Assembly (NCBI GenBank): GCA_034932745.1
Contig: JAYFOJ010000003.1
Span: 1-64,000 of the forward strand
DNA length: 64,000 nt
DNA from: JBAYST01 sp034932745
GTDB lineage: Bacteria > Bacillota_I > Bacilli_A > RFN20 > CAG-826
Direction: 5' to 3'
Shown here piece after piece: positions 17,721 to 27,467 of this stretch; the first letter of the stretch is position 1; every line of letters starts with the position of its first letter. The position numbers and the translations under genes were made by a program. Under the pieces are notes generated by a model. The model did no database searches, was not told the origin of the DNA, and was given only the letters and a program-made list of their open reading frames with translations.

Positions 17721-20126
17721 ATGTTCGAAAACAAAGAAGCTTTTAAACAGGAATTTTCCGACCGTATGGCCGCAAAATACGGCATGGATGTAAAATACTC
17801 TCACATTACTGAAAAGTATGAAATACTCGGAGAAATGGTTCGCGATTACGCAAATTTTGATTGGCGGAGTACGAACGATAAAGTTATCGAAAAAGGAAGC
17901 AAACAACTTCTATATTTTTCAATGGAATTTTTAATCGGCCGTCTCATGGTCAATAACATGATGAATTTAGGTATTTATCAAGTTGCAAAAGAAGGTCTAT
18001 CAGACTTAGGGATTAACATTCATGAACTCGAAGAGTTAGAAAGCGATGCTGGTTTAGGAAACGGCGGTCTAGGACGCCTTGCAGCATGCTTTTTAGATTC
18101 TATTGCTTCATTAGGATATCCAGGACACGGAAACTGCATCCGCTACGAATACGGATTCTTTCGTCAAAAAATTGTTAACGGTAAACAAAAAGAGTTACCA
18201 GACCAATGGCTATCAAATGGCTATGTTTGGGAAGTAAGAAAACCAAAGCATGCAGTAGAAGTAAAATTCTATGGAAACCCTGAAACATACATTAAGGAAG
18301 ATGGCCAATTCGCCGTAAGAATTGTTAACGCAGTCTCGGTTAGAGCGATGCCATATGATGTCGCAGTGGTCGGCTATCGAAATAACATTGCAAATACATT
18401 GCGTCTTTGGTCGGCAGAACCAAGTGAAAAGAACCTTCCTAAGAATCAAAGTTTCGATGATTATTTAATTACATTAAAAGAGTTATCATATGGTCTATAT
18501 CCAGACGATTCGACAGAGCATGGTCGGATCCTTAGATTAAGACAACAATACTTTCTCGTATCTAGTGGTCTTCAATCGATGATTAAATCACATTTTGCAA
18601 AATATGGTACACTCGATAATTTTTCCGATAAAGTTGTCGTTCAACTAAACGATACACATCCAATTCTTGCCATTCCAGAAATGATGAGAATCTTCATCGA
18701 TGATTATGGTTATGGATGGGACGAAGCTTGGGAACAAACAAAGAAAACAATGGCGTATACCAACCACACAATCATGGTGGAGGCACTAGAAAAGTGGCCA
18801 GTAAAATATGTCCAACAGTTAATTCCAAGATGCTACATGATTATCGAAGAAATCGATCGTCGTTTCAAAAACGAAATGAAAGAAAAAGAATTAGACGAAG
18901 CGATGAAATATGCGATGTCTATTATTAAAGACGGACAGATCCATATGACCAATCTAGCGATTTATACTTGCTTCTCCGTTAATGGAGTGGCGGCTTTACA
19001 TACCAAAATATTAGAGCGAGTTACTTTTAAAGAATTTTATAAGTACATGCCAAAGAAGTTTAATAATAAAACAAATGGTGTTACCCATCGTAGATGGCTT
19101 CTTAACGCTAACGTCGAGCTCGGAGATTATATTACTTCACTAATTGGCGATTCGTGGATTAAAGACATGGAAAAAATATCTAAACTCAATGATTATGTCG
19201 ATGATCCAGCCGTACTTAAAAAACTAATGAGCATTAAAAAAGATAACAAAATTGCTTTAGCAAAGTATATCAAAGAACACAATGACATCGATGTTGACGT
19301 CGACTCGATTTTCGATGTGCAAATTAAGCGTCTTCACGCCTATAAAAGACAACTACTTAACGTTTTCCATATCATCTATTTGTATCAAAGAATGAAAGAG
19401 GATAAGAGTTTTAGAATTTATCCTCGAACCTTCATTTTTGGGGCGAAAGCTGCTCCTAGTTATGCCTATGCAAAAAAGATTATCGAATTAATTCTAGCGG
19501 TAGCGGATATCGTAAATAACGATGAAGAGACTAATAAGTACTTAAAGATTGTCTTTATTGAAAATTACGGAGTAACACTAGCAGAAAAGATTATTCCTGC
19601 TGCAGATGTATCAGAGCAAATATCGACCGCTGGTAAAGAAGCAAGTGGTACGAGCAATATGAAGTTAATGATGAATGGAGCGGTAACTCTAGGTACTCTT
19701 GATGGTGCCAATATCGAAATCGTCGAAAAAGCTGGTAAATCTAATAACTTTATTTTTGGACTTGTCGAAAAAGAAGTGGAAGAGATTCACCGCAATAATT
19801 CATATAATCCATGGGATATTTATAATTCTGATATTCGAGTTAAAAAAGTTATGGATTCGATTTTTGAAGGTCCGTGGGTGTCATATGATCCGAATCGCTT
19901 TAAGATGATTTTCGATGAAATCATGAATAACAACGATACGTACATGATACTTAAAGACTTCGATGCCTATCTTAAAGCTCAAGAGAAGATTAATTTAGCG
20001 TATCAAGATAAAGAGAAATGGGCGAAGATGTGCTTAGTGAATATTGCATCGAGTGGGTATTTTTCTAGCGATCGAACAATTGAGCAGTATATCAAAGATA
20101 TATGGCACTTAGAAAAGGTAAACTAA
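17721..20126 (+). CDS. glgP: Glycogen/maltodextrin phosphorylase
   Basis: Releases glucose 1-phosphate from alpha-1,4-glucan using phosphate and pyridoxal phosphate. It is 801 residues, normal. Motifs: GNGGLGRLAACFLDS near residue 115, the active-site KRLHAYKRQLLN, and the PLP-binding Lys in EASGTSNMKLMMNG followed by TLDGANIEI. AGAAAGGA lies just before the ATG. The stop is one base before the dUTPase ATG. With glgB it forms the glycogen turnover pair. Confidence 0.97.
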   Translation: MFENKEAFKQEFSDRMAAKYGMDVKYSHITEKYEILGEMVRDYANFDWRSTNDKVIEKGSKQLLYFSMEFLIGRLMVNNMMNLGIYQVAKEGLSDLGINIHELEELESDAGLGNGGLGRLAACFLDSIASLGYPGHGNCIRYEYGFFRQKIVNGKQKELPDQWLSNGYVWEVRKPKHAVEVKFYGNPETYIKEDGQFAVRIVNAVSVRAMPYDVAVVGYRNNIANTLRLWSAEPSEKNLPKNQSFDDYLITLKELSYGLYPDDSTEHGRILRLRQQYFLVSSGLQSMIKSHFAKYGTLDNFSDKVVVQLNDTHPILAIPEMMRIFIDDYGYGWDEAWEQTKKTMAYTNHTIMVEALEKWPVKYVQQLIPRCYMIIEEIDRRFKNEMKEKELDEAMKYAMSIIKDGQIHMTNLAIYTCFSVNGVAALHTKILERVTFKEFYKYMPKKFNNKTNGVTHRRWLLNANVELGDYITSLIGDSWIKDMEKISKLNDYVDDPAVLKKLMSIKKDNKIALAKYIKEHNDIDVDVDSIFDVQIKRLHAYKRQLLNVFHIIYLYQRMKEDKSFRIYPRTFIFGAKAAPSYAYAKKIIELILAVADIVNNDEETNKYLKIVFIENYGVTLAEKIIPAADVSEQISTAGKEASGTSNMKLMMNGAVTLGTLDGANIEIVEKAGKSNNFIFGLVEKEVEEIHRNNSYNPWDIYNSDIRVKKVMDSIFEGPWVSYDPNRFKMIFDEIMNNNDTYMILKDFDAYLKAQEKINLAYQDKEKWAKMCLVNIASSGYFSSDRTIEQYIKDIWHLEKVN

Positions 20127-20127
20127 T

Positions 20128-20628
20128 ATGAATCACACTATTGATTTAAGGCCTCTATACGAAGCCCAAAGTAAATTAGATAAATGCATTGCTAAAAATC
20201 ACGATGTAACTTATACGAAGACGAGAAAGGATCGTCTCGTCGCATTGATGGTCGAAATATGCGAGTTTGCTAATGAGACACGATGCTTCAAATACTGGTC
20301 TAATAAAGGACCATCTCCAAAGGAAATAACGATTGAAGAATACGCTGATGCCCTTCATTTCTTCCTTTCTTTAGGCATCGACATTAAAACAAGTTTTATG
20401 CTATACTCTATTTCTTCCAGCGATAACAATTCGCTTAGCGAAGAATTTCTTGCACTATTTAACTTATATTCCGATTTTGTTAAAAACCAAGACGATATAA
20501 GTTATCAAAAAGCCTTCTCCAAATTTATCGATATGGCTCATTTATCGGGCTTTGAATGGAAAGAAGTAGAGAATGCTTACTTTCAAAAACTTGAAGTAAA
20601 CTTTAAAAGACAAGAAAACAATTATTAG
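20128..20628 (+). CDS. Dimeric (all-alpha) dUTPase
   Basis: Hydrolyses dUTP to dUMP and keeps uracil out of DNA. It is 166 residues, of the MazG/all-alpha dUTPase_2 family, with the metal-binding pattern EICEFANETRCFKYWS (ExxxE) and EEYADALHF (ExxxD), and the lysine-rich KTRKDR before it. It begins one base after the glgP stop, with AAAAGGT as ribosome site in glgP. No trimeric dUTPase is seen in this window. Confidence 0.88.
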   Translation: MNHTIDLRPLYEAQSKLDKCIAKNHDVTYTKTRKDRLVALMVEICEFANETRCFKYWSNKGPSPKEITIEEYADALHFFLSLGIDIKTSFMLYSISSSDNNSLSEEFLALFNLYSDFVKNQDDISYQKAFSKFIDMAHLSGFEWKEVENAYFQKLEVNFKRQENNY

Positions 20629-20638
20629 GAGGTCATAT

Positions 20639-21724
20639 ATGGAAAAGAAAGATTTATCTTTATTAAAGAGAATCAGCGAAGTGCGCGGCATTTCTGGCAA
20701 CGAAAAAGAAGTAGCAAAACTAGTTGTCGAAGAATTAAAAGATGTTGCTACTAATATCGAGTTCGACAATCTTGGTTCGGTGATTTGTTATCACAATGGC
20801 GAAAAAGGACAGCCACTAGTGATGCTAGCAGGACATATGGATGAAGTTGGCTTTGTCGTGAAGTCAATAGAGCCAAGTGGTTTACTTCGCATTCACCCAG
20901 TTGGTGGATGGTATAACCATGTTATATTGGCAGAAAATTTCATCGTTAAGACTCGCGAAGGCAAAGAATTCTTCGCTGTCACTGGAGCGCAACCTCCACA
21001 CGGAATGACTCCTGAACAAAAATCTAAGGTACTCGAAATCAAAGACATGTATCTAGATTTAGGCGTTAAAGATAAAAAGATGATCGAAGATTTAGGCATT
21101 CGTCCAGGCGATACCGTCACTCCATATGAAGAGTTTAGAGTAATGGCGGATGGTAAGACCCTCCTTGGCAAAGCTTGGGATGATCGCATTGGTTTAGCAA
21201 TTGGCATCGAAGTGATGAAAGAACTCGCTAAGACTGGTCATAAAGCCAATTTAGCCGTCGCAGGAACCGTCCAAGAAGAAGTCGGTTTAAGAGGTGCTAA
21301 AACTGCTGCCGGACATATTAAACCAGATATCGCTATTGCATTAGACGTCACCTTATCCCACGATCTACCAGGATCTCCAGATGAGCCATGCAAATTAGGT
21401 GCTGGACCAGCTTTATCGATTATGGATGGAAGCGTAATCGCACATCGCGGTTTATTCGACCTAGTCGAGAAAATTGCTAAAGAGAAGAATATTCCTTATT
21501 GCTATGATTTATTAACTGCCGGTGGAACCGATTCAGGCGAGATTCATAAGACTGGTGATGGAGTTATTACGATGACTGTGTCTTTAGCCTGCCGCTATTT
21601 CCATAGTCACGTTTCGATGATTAATTACGATGACTTTGTTAATACCGTGAAACTAATTGTCGAAGTGGTTAAGGCAATCGATAATAAAACATTAGCCAAA
21701 TTAAAAGAAAGCAAATATCTTTAA
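20639..21724 (+). CDS. M42-family metal-dependent aminopeptidase
   Basis: Cytoplasmic dodecameric-type aminopeptidase that trims peptides; some members were labelled endoglucanase in error. It is 361 residues. Two-metal ligands: LAGHMDEVGF (His, Asp), GKAWDDRIG (Asp), VQEEVGLRG (catalytic and binding Glu), ALDVTLSHD (Asp), and a C-terminal His in FHSHVS. AGGAGG lies 7 bases before the ATG. Exact substrate preference (glutamyl or other) cannot be read from the sequence. Confidence 0.93.
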   Translation: MEKKDLSLLKRISEVRGISGNEKEVAKLVVEELKDVATNIEFDNLGSVICYHNGEKGQPLVMLAGHMDEVGFVVKSIEPSGLLRIHPVGGWYNHVILAENFIVKTREGKEFFAVTGAQPPHGMTPEQKSKVLEIKDMYLDLGVKDKKMIEDLGIRPGDTVTPYEEFRVMADGKTLLGKAWDDRIGLAIGIEVMKELAKTGHKANLAVAGTVQEEVGLRGAKTAAGHIKPDIAIALDVTLSHDLPGSPDEPCKLGAGPALSIMDGSVIAHRGLFDLVEKIAKEKNIPYCYDLLTAGGTDSGEIHKTGDGVITMTVSLACRYFHSHVSMINYDDFVNTVKLIVEVVKAIDNKTLAKLKESKYL

Positions 21725-21740
21725 TTAAAATGTGAAATAA

Positions 21741-21775
21741 AAAAGTATCGCAAGTTTGAATGCGATACTTTTATT
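21741..21775. terminator. Bidirectional terminator between the M42 peptidase and DUF523 genes
   Basis: A perfect 10-bp stem AAGTATCGCA / TGCGATACTT (21743-21752 with 21761-21770), with A-rich sequence on the left and a T run on the right, works for both convergent genes. It overlaps the last codons of the minus-strand gene. Confidence 0.93.
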
Positions 21776-22211
21776 TTTCTTTGACGAAGTCTTCTAATTC
21801 ATTCTCGCTGATGACTCTAACGCCTTTAGACATTAAGTAAGCGGTGGTGATTCCTTTTCCTTTAATCTTCTTATTTTCAAACTTTCCGTTATATACTTCG
21901 TGAACTCCGCATGATGGAGATCCGTCTTTTAAGATTGCGATGTCGATACCAAGATAGTTACAAATGTTCCAGGCTAATTCCGCCCCTTTCATGAAATTGC
22001 GGGTGACATTCTTCCCGTCTTTCATAAAGACTTTATCTTTAACTATTTCGCTTGGTTCGCGTGGCGTCGATAGACCGCCTTCGACTTCAGGACAAAAAGG
22101 AACTAGTTCGTATCTTTCCATTAAAGATTTGACTAGAGGGTTGTAATTGCTTTTCTCGTCGTAGCGGGTTTTGTCCCCGACTAGACATGCACTGATAAGA
22201 ATCTTTTTCAT
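21771..22211 (-). CDS. DUF523 / TudS-like desulfidase
   Basis: A 146-residue protein of the DUF523 family. It has the three conserved cysteines SACLVG (C9), PFCPE (C40) and SPSCG (C101). In characterised TudS thiouracil desulfidases these bind a [4Fe-4S] cluster that removes sulfur from 2-thiouracil. The Cys set and the family length support this assignment; the actual substrate is inferred. It is a single gene convergent with the M42 peptidase, sharing a bidirectional terminator. Confidence 0.82.
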   Translation of the reverse strand: MKKILISACLVGDKTRYDEKSNYNPLVKSLMERYELVPFCPEVEGGLSTPREPSEIVKDKVFMKDGKNVTRNFMKGAELAWNICNYLGIDIAILKDGSPSCGVHEVYNGKFENKKIKGKGITTAYLMSKGVRVISENELEDFVKEK

Positions 22212-22237
22212 AAAATGAGCCGGTAAATATTTTATAT

Positions 22238-22266
22238 TTGTCAGCGTTTTATTACAAGGTTAAAAT
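22238..22266 (+). promoter_or_regulatory. Promoter placing the transcription start on the ATG of the YgjP-like gene
   Basis: TTGTCA (22238-22243), exactly 17 bases, TAAAAT (22261-22266). The expected start is at or within a base or two of the ATG at 22273, so the mRNA is leaderless. Confidence 0.65.
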
Positions 22267-22272
22267 AAACGC

Positions 22273-22929
22273 ATGTCGATTAATTTAGAAAAAGAGACTG
22301 AGTTTATTCTCGATAATGTCACCTATCGAGTGAAAATAAGATATAAGCCATTTAAGAAAAACATCTCCTATCGCTACAAAGATGGAGAATTTAGTATTTC
22401 TTCGCCTTTACTATGTTCAAGTAAAGAAATTTTTAGAGGACTGGATAAATTTGCGCCTTTATTAATAAAAAGAAGCAAAAGACCATTGCCAAGGTTAGAT
22501 AATAAAATTTACATTCTTGGAAAACTATACGATATATCGAATAATCAGATTTTATTAAGCGATGGAGCGATTATTGGTTTTAAAGATGAGATAGGACTAG
22601 AAAAGGAACTAAAGAAATACTTCTTAAAAGTAGTAAGCCAATTAGTAAGAAAAAAAGAAGCCGAAATGGGGATTAGTCTAAATAATATAAGAGTGAAGAA
22701 GATGAAATCTCGTTACGGTAGTAATTCCAAAAGAACGAGAACTGTATGTTTTAATCTCGAGTTAATTCATTATGATATAGAAGTAGTAGAGGCTATTGTC
22801 GTCCACGAGCTCGCTCACTGTCTAGTATTTGACCATTCGAAGAAGTTCTACGACGTAGTGTACCGTTATTGTCCAAATTACAAAACGCTTCATAAAAGAT
22901 TAAGAAAAGGAGAATTCGCTCATGATTAA
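22273..22929 (+). CDS. YgjP-like metallopeptidase (DUF45)
   Basis: A 218-residue zinc metalloprotease-like protein. The C-terminal half carries VVHELAHCLVFDHSKKF, in which HELAH supplies two ligands and DHSKKF the third, and the preceding KKMKSRYGS typical of the family. Substrates are unknown. There is no convincing Shine-Dalgarno; the promoter suggests a leaderless start. The end overlaps the next gene by 8 bases (ATG inside GCTCATGATTAA), so the two are co-translated. Confidence 0.88.
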   Translation: MSINLEKETEFILDNVTYRVKIRYKPFKKNISYRYKDGEFSISSPLLCSSKEIFRGLDKFAPLLIKRSKRPLPRLDNKIYILGKLYDISNNQILLSDGAIIGFKDEIGLEKELKKYFLKVVSQLVRKKEAEMGISLNNIRVKKMKSRYGSNSKRTRTVCFNLELIHYDIEVVEAIVVHELAHCLVFDHSKKFYDVVYRYCPNYKTLHKRLRKGEFAHD

Positions 22930-23653
22930 CAAAATCGTTTCAAGACAAAATCAAAGAATTCTTTATGCTTGTTTATTAAAAGAAGAAAAGAATCGTCGCA
23001 TTTATAAGCAATTTCTGATGGAAGGACGTTTAGCCTTAGAGATGGGGTTAAAGAAAAACCTAGTAAAAGAGATATTCACTCTTTCTCCTCTTGAAGTCGC
23101 ACAAAAAGATGTCGTCGTTAATTTAGTCGATAAGAAAGTAATGGATAAACTATCCAGCGAGAGAAATCCAGAAGGAATAGTCTTTATTTCCGATATTCCT
23201 GATTTTGAAGATCAAGATTATAAAAAGATTATATATTTAGACCATATTTCTGATCCTGGCAATATGGGGACAATCATTAGAACCGCTTTAGGATTAGGAA
23301 TGGACGCAATTTATATTTCTAATGGTTCGGTTTCACTATTTAATGACAAAGTGTTAGCGGCCTCTAAAGGGGCAATCTATGAGATGCCAATTTTCTTTAA
23401 AGAAATAGATGATTTAGTAAAAGCAAAAGCCAAGGGTTACCAAATTATCTCAACGGCCTTAAAAGGTAATACCGTCGATGTTTCAGAATTAAAAGTAAAA
23501 ACGCCATTCATTTGTGTTTTCGGTAACGAGAGCCGTGGAGTGGATGAAAAGATTATTTCCTTAAGCGATGTAACGACTAAAATCGAGATTAAAAAAATCG
23601 ATTCATTTAATGTCGCTATAAGCGCTGGTATTATCATGTATCATTTGAAATAG
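22922..23653 (+). CDS. SpoU/TrmH-family RNA 2'-O-methyltransferase
   Basis: Methylates ribose 2'-OH of rRNA or tRNA. It is 243 residues: an N-terminal substrate-binding region (about 1-90), then the trefoil-knot SPOUT domain with LDHISDPGNMGTIIRTA (motif 1), FGNESRGV (motif 2) and NVAISAGIIMY (motif 3). It resembles RlmB/TsnR-like proteins next to pheS in Bacillus (YsgA), which fits pheST being nearby here. AAGGAG precedes its ATG inside the upstream gene. Confidence 0.9.
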   Translation: MINKIVSRQNQRILYACLLKEEKNRRIYKQFLMEGRLALEMGLKKNLVKEIFTLSPLEVAQKDVVVNLVDKKVMDKLSSERNPEGIVFISDIPDFEDQDYKKIIYLDHISDPGNMGTIIRTALGLGMDAIYISNGSVSLFNDKVLAASKGAIYEMPIFFKEIDDLVKAKAKGYQIISTALKGNTVDVSELKVKTPFICVFGNESRGVDEKIISLSDVTTKIEIKKIDSFNVAISAGIIMYHLK

Positions 23654-23702
23654 TTTTCCCATTAATGAAATCCAATTAATCTTCAATAGTCCTATTTTTC
23701 TT

Positions 23703-23732
23703 TTGGCATTATTTTGCTAGATATTTTATAAT
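23703..23732 (+). promoter_or_regulatory. Promoter of the secreted-protein operon
   Basis: TTGGCA (23703-23708), 18 bases, TATAAT (23727-23732). Since this -10 overlaps the upstream in-frame ATG at 23731, the coding start must be the later ATG at 23764. Confidence 0.7.
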
Positions 23733-23763
23733 GAAATTGCTGAAGGTTACGGAAAGGAAAAAC

Positions 23764-26385
23764 ATGAGACCAATTTTAGTTATACTTTGCTTTGTGTCGG
23801 TTGTCTTACCGCAGAGCAATAATGGCACTAAAAGTAGTTCTAATGCTTTACTCGAAAAACCAAACATCAATGAGGAAATGCCTGGTTCTAATTATGGCAA
23901 CACCTTAAAACTTGTCGAATCACAGATTCCTAATGCGCTTAGCGGTCAAGTTTTCAACACCAATTGGACACTCCAGTCGACAGTTTCTGTTTCCGATTCA
24001 TATAACGGAGAGCCAAGAAATATCAACGAGACAAGTCTTGCAGAACCAATCAATATTGCGAGGAATAACGCGTATATTTATGGTACGGCTGGTTGTGGTC
24101 CTTTATCTCTTTATTCAACACTAGAGTATTTTTCAAGTTACTTTTGGTTAGATAATCTTTTGTATGATAAAGACGGTAACTCTAGTTATGTTAATCTAGC
24201 AACAAAAGTAATTAGCTCGACCAAAACTTATTCTATTGATGACCAAGTAGTTACGAGCCCGAAAGATATGGTTTATGCTTTTAATCGTATAATGACCGAT
24301 TCCGACTATAACAATATTCTAAAAGCGACAATACATAAGGACTTGCAAAACAACGTATCGGAAACAATGGAACTATTTAAGAGCTCAATTGACATTGGTA
24401 TACCGGTAATTTGGTGGTGTCATCTAGATGATAATGCACAATACAACCATTATATGGTTGTTTATGCTTATGAAAACTGGTCTGGACACGATACTAATGG
24501 TAATTCGATAACATATCCAGTGTTCAAAATTAGATACAATCTACAAGATACTTTTGAAGAATACTATATATATCCTGAAATGCTTACTTATATAAATGGC
24601 GCAATTACTTTTGATTATCATAAGACTATGTACCGTTTTAAGGATAATTCAATTACGGCAATCCAGTATTATCCATTTTTACCGGTCAATTACTCTTTAG
24701 TTAATGGCGGTGAAACGGTTTCTGGTTCTTATCTAAGAACCGGCTATATTACCGCTCCAGATGGGATTAAACATTTAGTGCTTTCTCCAAGAAGGGCAAA
24801 CGCCGGACAAGCTTATATCTCATTGCATTTTCCAACAAAGGTAAGGCATCTTTACACCTACATGGCATTATGGGGTTCGTCAGAGCGTCTTGATTTTATC
24901 AATGACTCTTTCTATATCGAAATACTGGATGGTAGTGGGGAGTGGGTTAAAAACGATACATTACCTCTTCATTTATTAACAACAGACAAAAACAATCCTA
25001 ATTATTACCATTTCATGTTTATTGAAGAAACCCAAGACATTAGAATAGTCGTTAACTCTCAAGCGATTGGGGACGACAACAAAGGCAGAATTGTTTTGCA
25101 CAATTTGTTATTTATAGAAGCTCTAGAAGAGAATTGTGAAAAACGATTCATCAATAAGTACGCCGAAATAGAAAATGTTCAAAACAATACGACCGTGTAT
25201 GTCGCTTCGTGCGACAAAGCATTTGTTGAAGCGATGGGTATCCTATTGACTTCTACTTACTCCAATCCTAATTACTATTCCTACATCGCTAAACCAAACG
25301 GACCAAAAAAGATAATAAATATCAGAAGATTATATAACGATTTGGATTCGCTATTATTTATAACTGCGGAAATTGAAAATTTTGTAGAATCATACGGAAT
25401 GAGAGATGTGAAGAATGAAACATTGGCTTACATTCGTACAATTTCCGATAGTTATTTGAATGATTTTCATTTTGGCTTAGATTTATGGGCGATTTTTGCT
25501 GGAAGTTTCGATACTATACTTTTTGATTTAATTGACAATAACTATCAACATGGTATGTATTTTGCAGATTATTTCTATTCTTTTTTGAGTTTGTCTAATC
25601 GAAATTTCGCATTGCATGGATATAAAGCAGGGATGGTATCAAATTATCATAATGAACCATTTTATTTAATTGATCCTCTATATTCGTGCAATTCAATTGA
25701 TTTAGTTCATATGTTTGCATCTATAGATGGGATTTATTCTATGACAGGTGCCAACTGGCTTGTCTTGCCACTTAACAACTGGCAAAAAGACATTGTTTCA
25801 TGGGCGGGCGATCTTCAAACAGTAGCATCAAAAACTGTTATTTCAAATGACTTGTCGGGAGAAGAAAGGATTATTGCATTAGCTGAGGCAAAAGCAAAAG
25901 ACGATATGTTTATCTCCATTCTTGCTGGAGGTGCTACTTTTGAACAGGCTTTTTTCGAAAGAGAAACATCATTCTCACTAGAAGACATGATGGCAGACGT
26001 AGATGCGATGAATGTTACAAAGTTCTATTTAGATTTGTCAAGCTATGGTGTTTCTAAGTGCATAAGCGAGTACTATAATTACAATATGAATAATTATCAC
26101 GGAAGATTTGTTGATTTTTTATGGTCATCCACTAGAGATAATCAAGGTTTCAGCGGATCAATAAACGAAATTTTTGAAAACAAAGTATATTTGTTCTTAG
26201 GAATTGATAAAAACGATTATTCGGCAGATTTTGTTTTAGAAAACGATACCAATCCTACCACTATTGATGAATTTATAAGAAAGAATCAGTATGGTTTAAT
26301 TAAAGAAAAGTTTGATGTTCCTACTCGAAGAATTATCGCGAATATTTTTATTGATTATATTTACAGGGAGATTGGAAATGAATAA
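23764..26385 (+). CDS. Large secreted protein with a C39-like cysteine-peptidase signature
   Basis: An 873-residue exported protein. The start MRPILVILCF is chosen from the promoter position and the AAGGA upstream. Residues 1-16 form a short signal peptide. Around residue 111 the sequence AGCGPLSLYSTLEYF looks like the catalytic Cys of C39-like/papain-fold peptidases. At about residue 229, NHYMVVYAYEN resembles the catalytic His strand, with IPVIWWCHL before it. A beta-sandwich-like region follows (about 300-420), then a long C-terminal half of no recognised family. It is the first gene of an operon: the next gene starts inside its last codons. Peptidase activity is inferred from motifs only; a peptide-binding or non-catalytic role is possible. 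Confidence 0.6.
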   Translation: MRPILVILCFVSVVLPQSNNGTKSSSNALLEKPNINEEMPGSNYGNTLKLVESQIPNALSGQVFNTNWTLQSTVSVSDSYNGEPRNINETSLAEPINIARNNAYIYGTAGCGPLSLYSTLEYFSSYFWLDNLLYDKDGNSSYVNLATKVISSTKTYSIDDQVVTSPKDMVYAFNRIMTDSDYNNILKATIHKDLQNNVSETMELFKSSIDIGIPVIWWCHLDDNAQYNHYMVVYAYENWSGHDTNGNSITYPVFKIRYNLQDTFEEYYIYPEMLTYINGAITFDYHKTMYRFKDNSITAIQYYPFLPVNYSLVNGGETVSGSYLRTGYITAPDGIKHLVLSPRRANAGQAYISLHFPTKVRHLYTYMALWGSSERLDFINDSFYIEILDGSGEWVKNDTLPLHLLTTDKNNPNYYHFMFIEETQDIRIVVNSQAIGDDNKGRIVLHNLLFIEALEENCEKRFINKYAEIENVQNNTTVYVASCDKAFVEAMGILLTSTYSNPNYYSYIAKPNGPKKIINIRRLYNDLDSLLFITAEIENFVESYGMRDVKNETLAYIRTISDSYLNDFHFGLDLWAIFAGSFDTILFDLIDNNYQHGMYFADYFYSFLSLSNRNFALHGYKAGMVSNYHNEPFYLIDPLYSCNSIDLVHMFASIDGIYSMTGANWLVLPLNNWQKDIVSWAGDLQTVASKTVISNDLSGEERIIALAEAKAKDDMFISILAGGATFEQAFFERETSFSLEDMMADVDAMNVTKFYLDLSSYGVSKCISEYYNYNMNNYHGRFVDFLWSSTRDNQGFSGSINEIFENKVYLFLGIDKNDYSADFVLENDTNPTTIDEFIRKNQYGLIKEKFDVPTRRIIANIFIDYIYREIGNE

Positions 26386-26914
26386 TTACAAAGCCGGTAA
26401 GCCGATAGTAATTATAATGTTGGTTATAGCCATCATGACTTCTATAGCATTTATTCTAGTGCAACCGATAGTATTTATTTTGTATTTGCTATCTTATGAT
26501 GACAGTAGTGCTAGATATAGATACAATTTGGACATCAATTACTACGAACGCATCATTCTTAGAAGCGAGAAAGTAACAGCAGTATACCAAGGCATAAAAT
26601 ACGAAAATCTTGATAATGGATTTAGAGAATACTATAGTGAGTCACACAAAACACCCGATAATACATCATCATCTGTGTATTTTGTTTCTAAAAGCGATTC
26701 ATTTTTCGTATGTGTGAGCGATGGAAACTACACATACAAAGCAATATATAAAAACAATGATCAAAGTTTTGTTCTTTATTGCGTGGCTGATTCGTATTCA
26801 AATTTTGCAGACAGAAACTTTGATGAGATAAAGTATGTCAACAAAAAGGGCGCCACTTATAAATATAACTCCGCTGCATACTTTAACAATTTAGTAAGTT
26901 ACTTCGTACAATAG
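26378..26914 (+). CDS. Single-pass membrane protein, tandem paralogue 1
   Basis: A 178-residue protein of no known family. N-terminal MNNYKAGKP, then a membrane helix (residues about 10-35), then an extracytoplasmic domain with EYYSESHKTP (about residue 85), SKSDSFFVCVSDGNYTYKA (positions about 105-123) and a C-terminal YNSAAYFNNLVSYF. GGGAG lies 6 bases before the ATG, which overlaps the preceding stop by 8 bases. It is the first of three copies in a row and is probably functionally tied to the secreted protein upstream. Confidence 0.75.
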   Translation: MNNYKAGKPIVIIMLVIAIMTSIAFILVQPIVFILYLLSYDDSSARYRYNLDINYYERIILRSEKVTAVYQGIKYENLDNGFREYYSESHKTPDNTSSSVYFVSKSDSFFVCVSDGNYTYKAIYKNNDQSFVLYCVADSYSNFADRNFDEIKYVNKKGATYKYNSAAYFNNLVSYFVQ

Positions 26915-26925
26915 AAAGGTGATAA

Positions 26926-27456
26926 ATGAGTAGTTACAAATCAGGCAAACCAGTGTTCATCATTTCGATCATTGTAGTGATTGCATTTGTACTTTCACCA
27001 TTAGTTTTAGTTGCAAGTTACTTTATATTGGAAGGAATCGATAGAACAGAAGTTCACAAGCATGTGAATATTGAATATTTTGAGCAATTAATTCTAAGAT
27101 CGGAAAAAATCGTTGCGGTATATAAAGATGTCGAGTAAGTAAACCCTGGAAATGGCTTTCGCGAATACTATAGCGAATCACATAAAACACCAGTTGAACA
27201 GTCAGTAGTCCAAGATATCGTTGAAGAGGAATCTGTTCATATTTATGTTTGCGATGGACGCTATACTTGTTCAGCCACTTATTCAAATGCATACCAAAGT
27301 TTTGCATTAAGCTGCGGTGTGGCTAGTTATGAAGATTACAAATGGTTAGAATTCTACGATGGTCTTGCAAGCTATGGGCTGAAAAAAGAAACAGCACATT
27401 TTCCATATAATTCTGCAATAAATTTTAACAATCTAGTAAGTTATTTTGTGCAATAG
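26926..27456 (+). pseudogene. Tandem paralogue 2, interrupted by an in-frame TAA
   Basis: Starts MSSYKSGKPVF after AAAGGTG and matches its neighbours throughout. At codon 71 (27136-27138) a TAA stands where copies 1 and 3 have a Tyr codon (KY/QY). The same frame then continues VNPGNGFREYYSESHKTPVE to FNNLVSYFVQ and a TAG at 27454. A single base change thus removes the whole extracytoplasmic domain, leaving a 70-residue membrane stub. The rest is intact, so the change is recent, a sequencing error, or tolerated readthrough. Confidence 0.85.
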
Positions 27457-27467
27457 AAAGTTGAAAA

